Origin: Thermoplasmatota archaeon
GTDB lineage: Archaea > Thermoplasmatota > E2 > DHVEG-1
Length of the DNA stretch: 26,411 bases
Assembly: GCA_030612095.1 (NCBI GenBank)
Contig: JAUWOO010000007.1
Coordinates: 1-26,411 of the forward strand
Reading direction: 5' to 3'
Shown: positions 15,274 through 23,341 of the stretch, piece after piece
How the letters are laid out: each line of letters begins with the position of its first letter
Position numbering within the stretch: position 1 is the first letter of the stretch
The notes under the pieces: model-generated
What the model was told of the DNA's origin: nothing
The model's input: only the letters and a program-made list of their open reading frames with translations
The model's database searches: none
Translations under genes and position numbers: made by a program

Positions 15274-15291
15274 TTACTAGTATACTAGTAA
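15274..15291. promoter_or_regulatory. perfect 18-bp palindrome before the DUF4143 ATPase, likely operator
   Basis: TTACTAGTATACTAGTAA is fully self-complementary and abuts the TATA-like box of the ATPase gene, where the BRE element would be. It consists of two ACTAGTA-type half sites and shares TACTAGTA with the palindrome at 8633-8646. Repression by occlusion of TBP/TFB is a reasonable guess. Confidence 0.5.
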
Positions 15292-15366
15292 CTTTTTCCT
15301 AAAATCTTACTACTATGATACCAATATATCCCCAAATTTTGGTTAAGGTAGCATATATCCTTCCCT

Positions 15367-15453
15367 ACACTACCCTATCCAGTAGCCTCTTATTATCCAC
15401 CCCCCCATATAAAAGGGCTGTCAATTCAGTCTAGCAGACAAATGAATAAATTA
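15367..15453. repeat. duplicated segment (family C), copy 2
   Basis: This is a degenerate copy of 10537-10619, sharing TAGCCTCTTAT and GTCAATTCAGTCTA. Read on the minus strand, its edge keeps the final codons of a zinc-site gene paralogue (VIYSFVC, stop) but the rest of that gene is gone. The surrounding gap 15292-15948 has no other gene that I can support. Confidence 0.55.
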
Positions 15454-15657
15454 CCCGCTTCACCAATGCTACAACACAGTAGCATTTTTCTATTTTTTAC
15501 ACCAATCAGCGGCATTACAATTTATTCCTAATAACTTTTCTATTTTCAAATCATGTGTTTATCAATGATTTATCAATACAAATTGTTAACACATCGATAC
15601 CATCAATGCGGGTCAACGTTCAACCCTTTCCTTTAACTCCTTAAACATCATCAACGC

Positions 15658-15712
15658 TGTCCAATCTAAGGCACCTGACTTTTGTCCAGTTTATGGGGCT
15701 TTTCACCTTCAG
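15658..15712. repeat. 25-bp repeats (family A), second site
   Basis: Two end-to-end copies of the 25-base motif begin at 15658 and 15683, followed by GGGGCTTTTCACC, which resembles the sequence after the last copy at 6065. The preceding bases CAACGC also match those before the copy at 5893. The block is therefore a relocated piece of the 5766-6090 array, or the reverse. Confidence 0.65.
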
Positions 15713-15948
15713 TATTCGAGGTTTTTGCACTAAATCCACATAATCGAATCCTATTCAAAACCCGCAGCTTTTAACCCTCATAAACTTATCTTTTTGGTTT
15801 TTTTCACACTATCTTGGACAACCTTTTTTAAATCCTTGTTTTTGTGTTGTGTATACCTATTGAACAGTATATACAACTACGTATCTACCTGCAAAAAAGA
15901 TATTTAAAGTCAATCTTAGTCTGCTTTTTAGGGAAAAGGAGATGCACC

Positions 15949-16053
15949 ATGGAAATTCCAGAAGCATTGGAAAATAAATTAAATGCCGCATTTGTAGCTG
16001 GGCTTACCGTATTTATAGTAGTCTTCTGGTTTCTCGTCATACCATCAGCATAA
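15949..16053 (+). CDS. 34-residue single-helix membrane peptide
   Basis: AAAGGAGATG lies just before ATG at 15949, and a GATATTTAAAG box about 45 bases upstream fits a short leader. The product, MEIPEALENKLNAAFVAGLT followed by VFIVVFWFLVIPSA, has a polar N-terminal helix and one hydrophobic helix at its C-terminal end. The strong ribosome site argues that it is real in spite of its size. I do not recognise it. It could be a small subunit or regulator of a membrane complex. An in-frame ATG at 15844 gives a longer frame, but without a site and with a non-protein-like extension. Confidence 0.6.
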   Translation: MEIPEALENKLNAAFVAGLTVFIVVFWFLVIPSA

Positions 16054-16165
16054 TAGAGATTCTGACCAGATAAACGTGATCTAATCATCAAAGAAATGGC
16101 TTTTACATGCAAAACTCTGCGTCTATCGATAGTTTTATAAAGACATATCTGCGCTTCCCACATTC

Positions 16166-18091
16166 ATGCGTTTTAAGAGATTTGCACTAGATCCTTTTCA
16201 GGAAGATGCTGTAAATGCCATTGATCAGCATCGTTCCGTTGTGGTGAGCGCCGCTACAGGCACAGGGAAGACACTCATTGCAGATTACGTTATCGACAAG
16301 TATCTCAAGGCACACAGGAAGATCATTTACACAGCCCCGATTAAGGCATTATCCAATCAAAAATTCAAAGATTTCAAACAGGATTATGGATCTGAGAACA
16401 TTGGCATCATGACTGGTGACACCGTAATTAACCCTAGGGCACCAATTCTGATTATGACCACCGAGATTTATCGCAACATGCTTTTGGCCCGCGATCCACT
16501 AGTCAACGAAATTGAATACGTAGTTTTTGATGAGATTCATTACATGAGCGATCCCGAGCGTGGTACAGTATGGGAAGAGGCTATCATCTTCAGTCCCCCC
16601 CACATACGTTTCCTCTGTCTCTCGGCCACCATTCCAAATGCCGGGGAGTTTGCCTCATGGATACAAGCTATCAAAAATCATCAGGTAGAAGTGATACGTT
16701 ATGCCAAACGTGCTGTTCCCCTCCACCACTTTGTATTTGAGTCACGAGTCGGACTCACGACAGCTAAAAACCTAGCTGAAAATATGCCTAAATATGGGGG
16801 TACGTTCGACAATCGTCGCAGAGGTAAGAAAAAGAAACGTCATGATTATTATCAAGTGGCTTCCCCAAAAGATGTTGTTTTTGAAATGCGTGACAAGTTG
16901 CCAGCTATCGTCTTTTCCTTTTCACGTAAAGGGTGCGAATTTGAAGCTCTGAAACTAATTAAAAATAGAGACTTCATCTCTTCTGATGATGAACGCCACC
17001 GCATTACCGAGATTTGTCGTAAGCACTTTAATCCTGATGTGAATCGCATGAACACCACCGCAAAGCTACGTGGGGTTTTGATCAAAGGCGTAGGTTTCCA
17101 TCATGCAGGCTTGCTGCCACAACATAAGGCCGCGGTGGAAGAGCTTTTTAGTGATGGACTTCTAAAAGTGCTTTTCGCAACTGATACATTCTCTGTTGGA
17201 ATCAACATGCCTGCAAAGACAGTTATTTTCAACGGTCTGCGGAAGTTTGACGGACGCACCTTCCGCATGATTAATTCCAAAGAATATTTCCAGCTTGCCG
17301 GTCGTGCTGGCAGGCGAGGGATCGACAAGGTTGGTTATGTCGTCGCAATCATTGACGGAAGAGAAAACGATATTGGCAAATTCATTCAAATCTCTTCTGC
17401 TGACACCGAACCTATTCGCAGTCAATTCCAGTTATCTTTCAACACCGTGCTGAACCTGATGACCCATCACGATAAGAATGAAATCGAACGACTTCTTAAG
17501 AATAATTTTGACTATTATATCCGTCGTCAGAAGAGTACACGCCAAGTACGCATAAAAGCCTCCTTTAATAATAAGCGTCGATTGCTACAGAGGATGGAAT
17601 ACATAACTCATGATGGCGAACTTACAGACAAAGGATTATTTGCACGGTTCATCCATTCTAATGAATTGCTGATCAGTGAGATGTTTACAACAAACCTGTA
17701 CAAACAATTGTCTGATACCGAACTTTTACAGGTCATCGCGGGCATGGTATACGAACAACGTCAGAACGATCATTTCAGTTTTCATGGAATCGGACACAGA
17801 CACAAAGTATTATTAAAGAAACTTCAGGAAAACCCTTTTGTAATTAAGAAATTGAATAAACTTTCCCTGAAGCGAATGATGGCATTAGTTGGTGCGTGGA
17901 GTGAGGGCGCCAACTTTGTATATCTCCTGCATTTTACAAATCTTAGTGAGGGGGACATCATACGTTTGTTCCGTCGCATTATTGACATGATTAATCAGAT
18001 TAAACGTGCAAGCTGCGATTATGAGCTAAGAGAACGCTTGGAAACTTGTCAACAGAAGATTGACCGTGGCTTGGTTGCTGTAGAGTTATAA
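16166..18091 (+). CDS. Ski2-like DExH-box helicase
   Basis: The 641-residue product has all superfamily 2 landmarks: a Q-like FQEDAV at residues 11-16, Walker A AATGTGKT (29-36), APIKALSNQKF (motif Ia), the DEIH box (122-125) in VVFDEIHYMSDPERG, LSATIPNA (motif III), a second RecA domain with GVGFHHAGLLPQ, FATDTFSVGINMPA, and QLAGRAGRRGID (motif VI). GERGxxWEE-type sequence after the DEIH box and the RAGRRG signature point to the Ski2/Mtr4/SkiV2 group, acting on RNA with the exosome in eukaryotes; archaeal members may work on RNA or DNA. A GTTTTATAAAG box 25 bases before ATG indicates leaderless transcription. GC content looks higher than its accessory neighbours. Confidence 0.92.
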   Translation: MRFKRFALDPFQEDAVNAIDQHRSVVVSAATGTGKTLIADYVIDKYLKAHRKIIYTAPIKALSNQKFKDFKQDYGSENIGIMTGDTVINPRAPILIMTTEIYRNMLLARDPLVNEIEYVVFDEIHYMSDPERGTVWEEAIIFSPPHIRFLCLSATIPNAGEFASWIQAIKNHQVEVIRYAKRAVPLHHFVFESRVGLTTAKNLAENMPKYGGTFDNRRRGKKKKRHDYYQVASPKDVVFEMRDKLPAIVFSFSRKGCEFEALKLIKNRDFISSDDERHRITEICRKHFNPDVNRMNTTAKLRGVLIKGVGFHHAGLLPQHKAAVEELFSDGLLKVLFATDTFSVGINMPAKTVIFNGLRKFDGRTFRMINSKEYFQLAGRAGRRGIDKVGYVVAIIDGRENDIGKFIQISSADTEPIRSQFQLSFNTVLNLMTHHDKNEIERLLKNNFDYYIRRQKSTRQVRIKASFNNKRRLLQRMEYITHDGELTDKGLFARFIHSNELLISEMFTTNLYKQLSDTELLQVIAGMVYEQRQNDHFSFHGIGHRHKVLLKKLQENPFVIKKLNKLSLKRMMALVGAWSEGANFVYLLHFTNLSEGDIIRLFRRIIDMINQIKRASCDYELRERLETCQQKIDRGLVAVEL

Positions 18092-18211
18092 CATCGAAAT
18101 TATTCAGATATTTTAACTTTCATAAAATACAATATATTTACTGATCTAACATATTTACTATAACAGCTAAAGTAAATAGACAGACGTAGAAAAGATAGCT
18201 TTCATTTTGAT

Positions 18212-18388
18212 TTATACTTTTTGTAGTTGTACCATTCCATTATTGAATACAATCCAGCGTAATTTATCGCCATTTTCAAGTTTGAGAAGTTCAACTACCT
18301 CTGAGGGAACAGTAATTCTTCTCCTAGATCCTATAACCGTTAACGCTGTGTCCTTAATGCATCGTATATCATCCAATTCAATTTTCAC
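18212..18388 (-). CDS. short AbrB/SpoVT-like DNA-binding protein
   Basis: A 58-codon frame from GTG at 18388 ends at TAA 18212. The protein reads VKIELDDIRCIKDTALTVIG, then SRRRITVPSEVVELLKLENG and DKLRWIVFNNGMVQLQKV. The SRRRITVPSEVVELLKL..GDKL pattern is the AbrB hairpin (equivalent of SKGQITLP) and the loop that follows. No toxin gene is adjacent, so it is more likely a stand-alone regulator than an antitoxin. No ribosome site is visible, consistent with a leaderless message. Confidence 0.7.
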   Translation of the reverse strand: MKIELDDIRCIKDTALTVIGSRRRITVPSEVVELLKLENGDKLRWIVFNNGMVQLQKV

Positions 18389-18566
18389 AAGATTTCACTG
18401 TAACTGATATTGGATTCATTCATAAATACTTTGTTATTTATTCAATGTTTGTTCTAGGCATCGAATCGATCCTTTACGGCTTAGAAACTATTTTGAACCT
18501 TTAAAAATGGTTATAGTCCAACTTAGACAATAGGTAGTTAGAAATATGTCCGCTGTGGGGGGAGTA

Positions 18567-19355
18567 CTAGGGAAGAAATACTTTTGATAATGTAAGAATT
18601 CCCATAGATATTGCATAGATAGGTATCACTAATTTCCAGATATTGTTTGGCAATACTCTTACTATATATGGAGAGAGTATAGCAGCAAGAAAACCACCAG
18701 TAAATATAGAAGGGAGAAGTACAAAATCAATGGTTACGCCATATGAAGATATTAATAGGAATGCGGCTACACCCACAATGCATACAAAACCTTCTGCTAA
18801 AGAAACGATGGCGGTAGCCGTCTTTTCATAAATACCTGAGAATAACTGCCCCATCATTACAACTGGGCCATATCCACCAGCCCCTATTCCTTTATTGAAA
18901 CCTGCTAAAGCCGCAAATCCGGTAAGTAATTTTGGTTTATAGGTGCCTCGTACTTTGCGCTTTAATCGGATCACCCCAATAACTCCCATAAAAAGAACCA
19001 AAATTCCAACATATGTTTTTATTACATCCTTTGGAAGTTTTAATGAATAGTAAGTAAGAATAACTGAAAAGAATATAGCAAAACAACCAATTCCTGCTAT
19101 CATAAGCATAATCTTAGTTTCTTTGGTTATGGGTCTTTTAATAGAAAACTTTACATTTTGAAATTCATGATGGAAAATACCTGATGTTACTCCAGTCACC
19201 GCCTCCGAGATCAGAAGTATTGGAACCACTTGGAGGGGATCATATCCAATAAGAAACAACAGAGGTGTCAGTCCAGTGCCAAAACCCATCCCTGCCGAAG
19301 AATCCATCAGTTCAAATAGAAATGCTAATAATATGATATAAAGAATTAATTCCAT
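18567..19355 (-). CDS. TauE/SafE (TSUP) family membrane permease
   Basis: The 262-residue product has about eight membrane helices in two halves. The first carries FELMDSSAGMGFGTGLTPLL and the second GFAALAGFNKGIGAGGYGPV, the paired Gly-rich motifs characteristic of the TSUP family (sulfite, sulfonate or similar anion export). The first motif follows directly from the N-terminal helix. GGAGGTGAATAGCA before the ATG is an excellent ribosome site. A 60-residue membrane protein gene ends 41 bases upstream, and the two are probably co-transcribed. The substrate cannot be told from the sequence. Confidence 0.88.
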   Translation of the reverse strand: MELILYIILLAFLFELMDSSAGMGFGTGLTPLLFLIGYDPLQVVPILLISEAVTGVTSGIFHHEFQNVKFSIKRPITKETKIMLMIAGIGCFAIFFSVILTYYSLKLPKDVIKTYVGILVLFMGVIGVIRLKRKVRGTYKPKLLTGFAALAGFNKGIGAGGYGPVVMMGQLFSGIYEKTATAIVSLAEGFVCIVGVAAFLLISSYGVTIDFVLLPSIFTGGFLAAILSPYIVRVLPNNIWKLVIPIYAISMGILTLSKVFLP

Positions 19356-19396
19356 TGCTATTCACCTCCCCAGATAACAGGTCCCCTTAGCTGTGA

Positions 19397-19579
19397 TTAT
19401 AGCAGAGCGGCAAAAATCAACATCATGATTAAGTAAAAGATTACCGCACCAGATATGCGTATTAAGTTATGTCTAGTAATTTTCATTCTTTCCAATGCAG
19501 TCATTTCACTATCAAGTACCTTAGCAATGCTTCCAATTTCATCCGGAAACACATCCTTCTGTAGGTTTATTTCCTCCAT
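19397..19579 (-). CDS. small single-helix membrane protein next to the TSUP permease
   Basis: The 60-residue product reads MEEINLQKDVFPDEIGSIAK, a charged cytoplasmic helix, followed by VLDSEMTALERMKITRHNLI and a C-terminal hydrophobic helix (ISGAVIFYLIMMLIFAALL). GGAGAT stands 11 bases before the ATG. The family is not recognised. Its place as first gene of a two-gene unit with the permease suggests an accessory subunit; that is inference. Confidence 0.6.
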   Translation of the reverse strand: MEEINLQKDVFPDEIGSIAKVLDSEMTALERMKITRHNLIRISGAVIFYLIMMLIFAALL

Positions 19580-19962
19580 TTACATCACTTATCTCCAATA
19601 TTTATTAAAAATATATATAGTGTCATAGGTATTTAAAACTATTGGTAAATAGCAAATATATAATGGTTTTATTCAAAATAATAATGGTATAATATGGCTA
19701 CAATCAAAAATATACCATTCTATAATGGTTAATAACCAATTTAAACCAAATGCTCAATCTATTAAAATATCACACAAATATCTCTTTTAAAATCAGAATG
19801 CAACCATAGGATTCACTAATATTTTTTACGTTCGCGTTTCAGGATACAATATACCTAACTCGTTTATCAGTAAAAAATGTCAGGAAAGAGAAACTAATCC
19901 GTTTTTACAGGTAAAAAAGGGTTGGAGCAAATATTGATTTGCCTATTTTTCTTCTGTTGGAA
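19580..19962. other. AT-rich intergenic region with small inverted repeats, no gene
   Basis: No coding frame or RNA gene was recognised here. AATGGTATA at 19683-19691 and TATACCATT at 19711-19719 form 9-bp inverted arms. GGTTAATAACC at 19728-19738 is a second small palindrome, and TATAATGG recurs near 19660 and 19721. These could be operators or a hairpin for the divergent or convergent neighbours. Confidence 0.4.
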
Positions 19963-20048
19963 CGCTGGGGAAGGGATTTGAACCCTTGAGGTGAAATCAC
20001 CAGTGGTTTTCGAGACCACCGCCTTGGGCCGGGCTTGGCTACCCCAGC
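19963..20048 (-). tRNA. tRNA-Ser(CGA)
   Basis: The 86-base sequence folds as a class II tRNA: acceptor arms GCTGGGG and CCCCAGC, the anticodon stem GTGGT/ACCAC with loop CTCGAAA (anticodon CGA, reading UCG), a long variable arm (GGTGATTTCACC) and the T loop GTTCAAATC. G is the discriminator, and CCA is not encoded. No intron is present. Confidence 0.93.
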
Positions 20049-20108
20049 AATAGACAAAAGCCGTCAAAAGCTTAATCAAAGACTTTTTTATATCCCTATC
20101 GATTCCAA

Positions 20109-20315
20109 GTGGAAATAAAAGCTAAAATATCAAGAACTAAAGAGACGAGAAAAATCAACATAGAAACAGGATCGACTGTTGAATATCTCCTAAAGAAAAT
20201 CAAGCTTAAACCAGACACGCTTATCGTAATGAGTAACAATAAACCTATACCAATTGACGACGTGCTAAATGAAGGTCAAGAACTAACAATTATACAGGTT
20301 GCATCAGGAGGATGA
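20109..20315 (+). CDS. MoaD/ThiS-like ubiquitin-fold protein (SAMP-like)
   Basis: The 68-residue product begins with GTG and reads MEIKAKISRTKETRKINIET, then STVEYLLKKIKLKPD and ends EGQELTIIQVASGG. The beta-grasp pattern with a C-terminal Gly-Gly is the signature of sulfur carriers (MoaD, ThiS) and archaeal small modifier proteins that are adenylated by an E1-like enzyme. It could donate sulfur for tRNA thiolation or molybdopterin, or be attached to lysines. A TTTTTATATC box about 25 bases before the start indicates leaderless transcription. It lies between two tRNA genes, 12 bases before tRNA-Glu, so a link to tRNA thiolation is attractive but unproven. Confidence 0.85.
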   Translation: MEIKAKISRTKETRKINIETGSTVEYLLKKIKLKPDTLIVMSNNKPIPIDDVLNEGQELTIIQVASGG

Positions 20316-20326
20316 AAAAACATATT

Positions 20327-20401
20327 GCTCCCGTAGTGTAGTCCGGCCAATCATCAAGCCCTCTCGAGGCTTAGACTCGGGTTCGAATCCCGACGGGAGC
20401 A
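20327..20401 (+). tRNA. tRNA-Glu(CTC)
   Basis: The 75-base sequence has acceptor arms GCTCCCG and CGGGAGC with discriminator A, anticodon stem AAGCC/GGCTT with loop CTCTCGA (anticodon CTC, reading GAG) and T arm loop GTTCGAATC. CCA is not encoded. Its last 14 bases plus the next base are repeated at 22034-22048, marking it as an integration site. Confidence 0.95.
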
Positions 20402-20402
20402 T
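20388..20402. repeat. attachment-site repeat, tRNA-Glu copy
   Basis: TCCCGACGGGAGCAT covers the 3' arm of tRNA-Glu and one flanking base. An identical 15-bp copy lies at 22034-22048 in the same orientation, 1646 bp away. CACTCCAACAGGA follows this copy and also precedes the second one. Confidence 0.8.
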
Positions 20403-20440
20403 TCACTCCAACAGGAGGAACTACGGACGCTAACGCCCTG

Positions 20441-20446
20441 TTTTTT
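20441..20446 (+). terminator. T-run, possible archaeal terminator after tRNA-Glu
   Basis: CCCTGTTTTTT lies 40 bases after the end of tRNA-Glu. Runs of T alone terminate transcription in many archaea. It sits inside the integrated cassette, so insertion there would have supplied a new tRNA terminator. Confidence 0.35.
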
Positions 20447-20458
20447 ATAATTGGCACT

Positions 20459-21259
20459 TTAACATAAACTTTCTAAAGTATTCATAATTATTTCTGAATC
20501 AATACCCGTGGCAATATTAGCTTTATTAAAAACACTTTTATCTTGGTTTATTCGTTTCTGTAATTTTTTAAAATATGATTCTTCCAAAATTTTATGTACT
20601 TCATTATTAATTTTATGATATTTTATGTCCGAATACCAGCTTAGTGAATAGATGTCGCAGATGTCTTTTATAAATTTTTCATCTTTTTGACGGTTTATTG
20701 CACTTTTTATTTTTGTAGCTAATAAAACATCTGTGGTAGGTAGCCATAGAAGTTTACTGAATTCTGTTAATTCTTTTCTTTTGGTTTTATCTTCGAATAC
20801 ATGAGTAAGAAAAGATTCATCTACTGGATCGAAATTAAAAACTGTTTTGAATAATGGATGAACGTAATCAACAATGGGATCAATGAAGATGGTGAAAATA
20901 TCATGAGTTGGCTTCTTTTCTGCCTCTTCTTTTGATAATTCTTTATCTGTTCCATATTCAATCTCTTTATAATAACGAAATCCTTGGGGTTTAAATCCAT
21001 TTGTCTCTAGGATGTTAAGTGCTTTTTTCATGGTTGATTGTGATAATTTTGTTTTATTCATTGAAGGATCGATGTGAAATCCAAGATCAACATCTCGTGA
21101 TCCAAGGTAATCTAGACCCAGAGCTTCATTAAATTTTTTGTTAACTGTAAGATATACTGCCCATCCTCCCAAGATACAAATTGGTTCATCAAGTATGTCT
21201 ATTATTTTTTCAAGATAATCAAATGAAGTGTCTGTTTCATATTTAGCGTATAAGGCCAT
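20459..21259 (-). CDS. AbiEii-like nucleotidyltransferase toxin
   Basis: The 266-residue product has ICILGGWAVYLTVNKKF near residue 30 and LGSRDVDLGFHID at about residue 53, the GG(W)A...SxDxD core of nucleotidyltransferases. The rest (ILETNGFKPQGFRYYKEIEY, FDPVDESFLTHVFEDK, LLATKIKSAINR) matches the order of AbiEii/MNT-type toxins that modify tRNA 3' ends or other targets with nucleotides. It overlaps the upstream regulator by 17 bases, the typical antitoxin-toxin order. An AbiE-type role in phage exclusion or plasmid maintenance is inferred from family and context. Confidence 0.8.
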   Translation of the reverse strand: MALYAKYETDTSFDYLEKIIDILDEPICILGGWAVYLTVNKKFNEALGLDYLGSRDVDLGFHIDPSMNKTKLSQSTMKKALNILETNGFKPQGFRYYKEIEYGTDKELSKEEAEKKPTHDIFTIFIDPIVDYVHPLFKTVFNFDPVDESFLTHVFEDKTKRKELTEFSKLLWLPTTDVLLATKIKSAINRQKDEKFIKDICDIYSLSWYSDIKYHKINNEVHKILEESYFKKLQKRINQDKSVFNKANIATGIDSEIIMNTLESLC

Positions 21260-21830
21260 GATATTCTCGCTCCATTAACATGTGGGCTGCTTCTATTGCT
21301 ACACCTTCTTCCCTCAAAAGATCAAGTATTAACTGCGGTATTGATACTAATCTTAGTCCCCTTTTTTTTATATTTGCATAGAAGACATGTTCATCTTCAA
21401 TTAGTAAACGCATATTTCCTTTTCCAACAAGTCCATTTTTTATAAGCATGGTGTGCCATTTCTCAGAATCTTGTTTTTTTATATAAACGTCGACTCTTGA
21501 TGGAAAGAGGTATTTTTGTGTGTATGTTTCGGCATAATAAGTTGTTAGTGCAAATTTAAGTTTTGTCTTTTTTAATAGTTCTATTGGGTTTTGAATATTG
21601 TATTCTCTATATAGCGGATATTTGTTTATTTCTTTCCAATAATAAAATAATCCTTGAATGTCATTAACTTTTGTTTTTTCAACAAGGTTTTTTTGTTCTA
21701 AGGCTCTTAGATATTTTAGTACCCACACATGCGTGCAGTTTGATTCTTTTGCGATACGATATAATGATAAGGACCCATCTGGTTGTTTAAGTACTACTCG
21801 CAATATCCTCTCTTTTTTTGTCCCTCGCAT
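21243..21830 (-). CDS. winged-helix antitoxin/regulator of the AbiEi type
   Basis: The 195-residue product opens MRGTKKERILRVVLKQPDGS and has a winged helix (LYRIAKESNCTHVWVLKYLR, then ALEQKNLVEK). A larger C-terminal domain follows, including YAETYTQKYLFPSRVDVYIK and LVSIPQLILDLLREEG. A DNA-binding N-terminus joined to a domain of this sort and coupled to a nucleotidyltransferase is the AbiEi arrangement, although I judge this by pattern only. The ATG at 21830 is about 25 bases from a TATATATTAG-like box, so the message is probably leaderless. Repeats at 21863-21909 may be its operators. Confidence 0.7.
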   Translation of the reverse strand: MRGTKKERILRVVLKQPDGSLSLYRIAKESNCTHVWVLKYLRALEQKNLVEKTKVNDIQGLFYYWKEINKYPLYREYNIQNPIELLKKTKLKFALTTYYAETYTQKYLFPSRVDVYIKKQDSEKWHTMLIKNGLVGKGNMRLLIEDEHVFYANIKKRGLRLVSIPQLILDLLREEGVAIEAAHMLMEREYHGLIR

Positions 21831-21851
21831 AATATGTAACTATAAAAACTA

Positions 21852-21909
21852 ATATATAAACTTTACTTACATGTAACTAAAAACATTGTTATATAAAAAT
21901 TACTTACAT
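21852..21909. promoter_or_regulatory. promoter and repeated sites of the AbiEi/AbiEii operon
   Basis: A TTTATATATT box on the minus strand (about 21851-21860) is flanked by TTACATGTAA, a perfect 10-bp palindrome at 21867-21876. TTACTTACAT occurs twice, at 21863 and 21900, 37 bases apart. Such repeated sites near the antitoxin start fit cooperative autoregulation. Confidence 0.45.
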
Positions 21910-22033
21910 ATTTTTGCATTTCTAAACATCTATAAAAAATAAAAAAAGGCTTTTAGTTGGAGATGTTTAATGAACACTAATGGAAAAAAAAGGGTCTAAC
22001 TTATCCACTCCAACAGGAAAAACTAGGATTCCT

Positions 22034-22048
22034 TCCCGACGGGAGCAT
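22034..22048. repeat. attachment-site repeat, second copy
   Basis: This TCCCGACGGGAGCAT is identical to the tRNA-Glu end at 20388-20402. It lies inside the present 3' part of the integrase frame and marks the distal border of the 1646-bp cassette. Confidence 0.8.
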
Positions 22049-23146
22049 ACCTCTGCACTCCTGTTGTTTCCAGTCGAAACAAGGGTTTTAAGAGGTGTTT
22101 TTGAAATCAAGCCATTTTCCTGTTCCATTGTTGGTTTTTTATATTTTTCACCATGGAATTTCAGGATGGCTTTAATCCAATCAAAATTTGCATTGCGATA
22201 GTATTGCTTTGCAAACCGTACATAATCCTCTGTTGTGCTGACTTTGTCATGCCCAAGCCATTCTTTGACACCCCATATATCCCATTTCTTAGTGTCAACC
22301 TTGCTTTTGATGAGTCTACCAACTGCGCACCAATGACACATTACATATGGATGGTAATAGTTCCAAACGGGTTTTACTTGTTTGTTTATGTATTTTCTTA
22401 GATAATCAACGGTGAATGGTTTGCCATTGGGTTGTAGGTAGAGATAATCGTTGCTGTATTGGTTTTCTACTCTTGGTCTCCAGTGTTCTATCCAGTTTTT
22501 TAGGCTTTTCCGCCGTGGGTTAGTCATCATTTCTTTTTCTGGAAATATTTGTCGTGGTTGACCATTTTTTTTAGATTCCGTGATGATAATATATCCATCG
22601 TCAAGGAATACATCTCTTGCTTTCTGAATGACGAGTTCACTTGGTCTCCATCCAATAAGAAATCCATGCATCAGAATGTATTGAATCAATGCGTTTTCGT
22701 ATAGGTTTTTGGAGTATTTATGTTGAATCATTTGATAGACGTTGTTTAGCAATGGAATGATTTTAACTTTTGGTTTTGGTGGGCTTGGTGGAATGTATCC
22801 CCACAGGTTTGTATCTAGCCCATATGCTTTGGCGAAGGTTTTCACGGTTTTCCATTCGTTTTTTATTTGATGTTTTCCTCGTTCGTTTTTGTATTCAACG
22901 TATTCTTTGTGTTCAAGATATGCAATGATCTGATTTGGATTGAGATCAAACCAGTTGATTGGAAAAACTTCATGTTCTGCCATCTTTTTTGCGTATCGCA
23001 TTCGGTCATTGATGGTGCGTTCATTTTTTCTGTATTTGAATACCCACCAGTGTTTGATTGCATCGAATAGCTCCTGTTGTGTGTTGTAGTTGCTGGGATT
23101 GATGATATATGGGTTGTTGTATTTTTCAACATCTATATTTTGCTTT

Positions 23147-23341
23147 CACGTGTCATCGGTTAAGCAATTTCCAGGAGATAAATGAGTCACGAGGTCATCG
23201 AAGATTGACTGTGAGAAAAACCCCATATCGAAAGGAGAATTTACTGGTTCTGAATGGATTTTTAATCGTAAATGTTATATTGTAAAAACGAGCAAAAATA
23301 GCTGGTATTTTGCTCATTTTCTGCTTAACCGATGACGCATG
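23147..23341. mobile_element. 195-bp MITE, copy 2, inserted in the integrase gene
   Basis: Ends are CACGTGTCATCGGTTAAGCA on the left and, read inward, CATGCGTCATCGGTTAAGCA on the right. ATTTTGCTTT lies on both sides (23137-23146 and 23342-23351), a perfect 10-bp target duplication. Length and orientation equal copy 1, with about four base differences (at element bases 3, 21 and two more inside). High identity means recent activity, so a matching transposase was probably active in this genome. Confidence 0.93.

Larger units (their letters stand above)
20403..22048. mobile_element. 1646-bp toxin-antitoxin cassette integrated at tRNA-Glu
   Basis: The unit is bracketed by the 15-bp att repeats and contains only the AbiEi-like and AbiEii-like genes. 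It has no recombinase of its own. If it is removed at the repeats, the integrase frame on the far side reads from AEVCSRR straight into antisense tRNA-Glu as DSNPSLSLERA and stops. That tail is what an integrase overlapping its tRNA attachment site gives. So the cassette is a later insertion between an older integrase and the tRNA. Confidence 0.65.

Noticed and set aside
19894..20079. 61-codon minus-strand frame
   Set aside because: It covers tRNA-Ser almost entirely and is a translation of the tRNA.
21967..22033. C-terminal 22-28 residues of the integrase frame as a real domain
   Set aside because: They lie beyond the attachment repeat and are read from cassette DNA, so they are an accident of integration.
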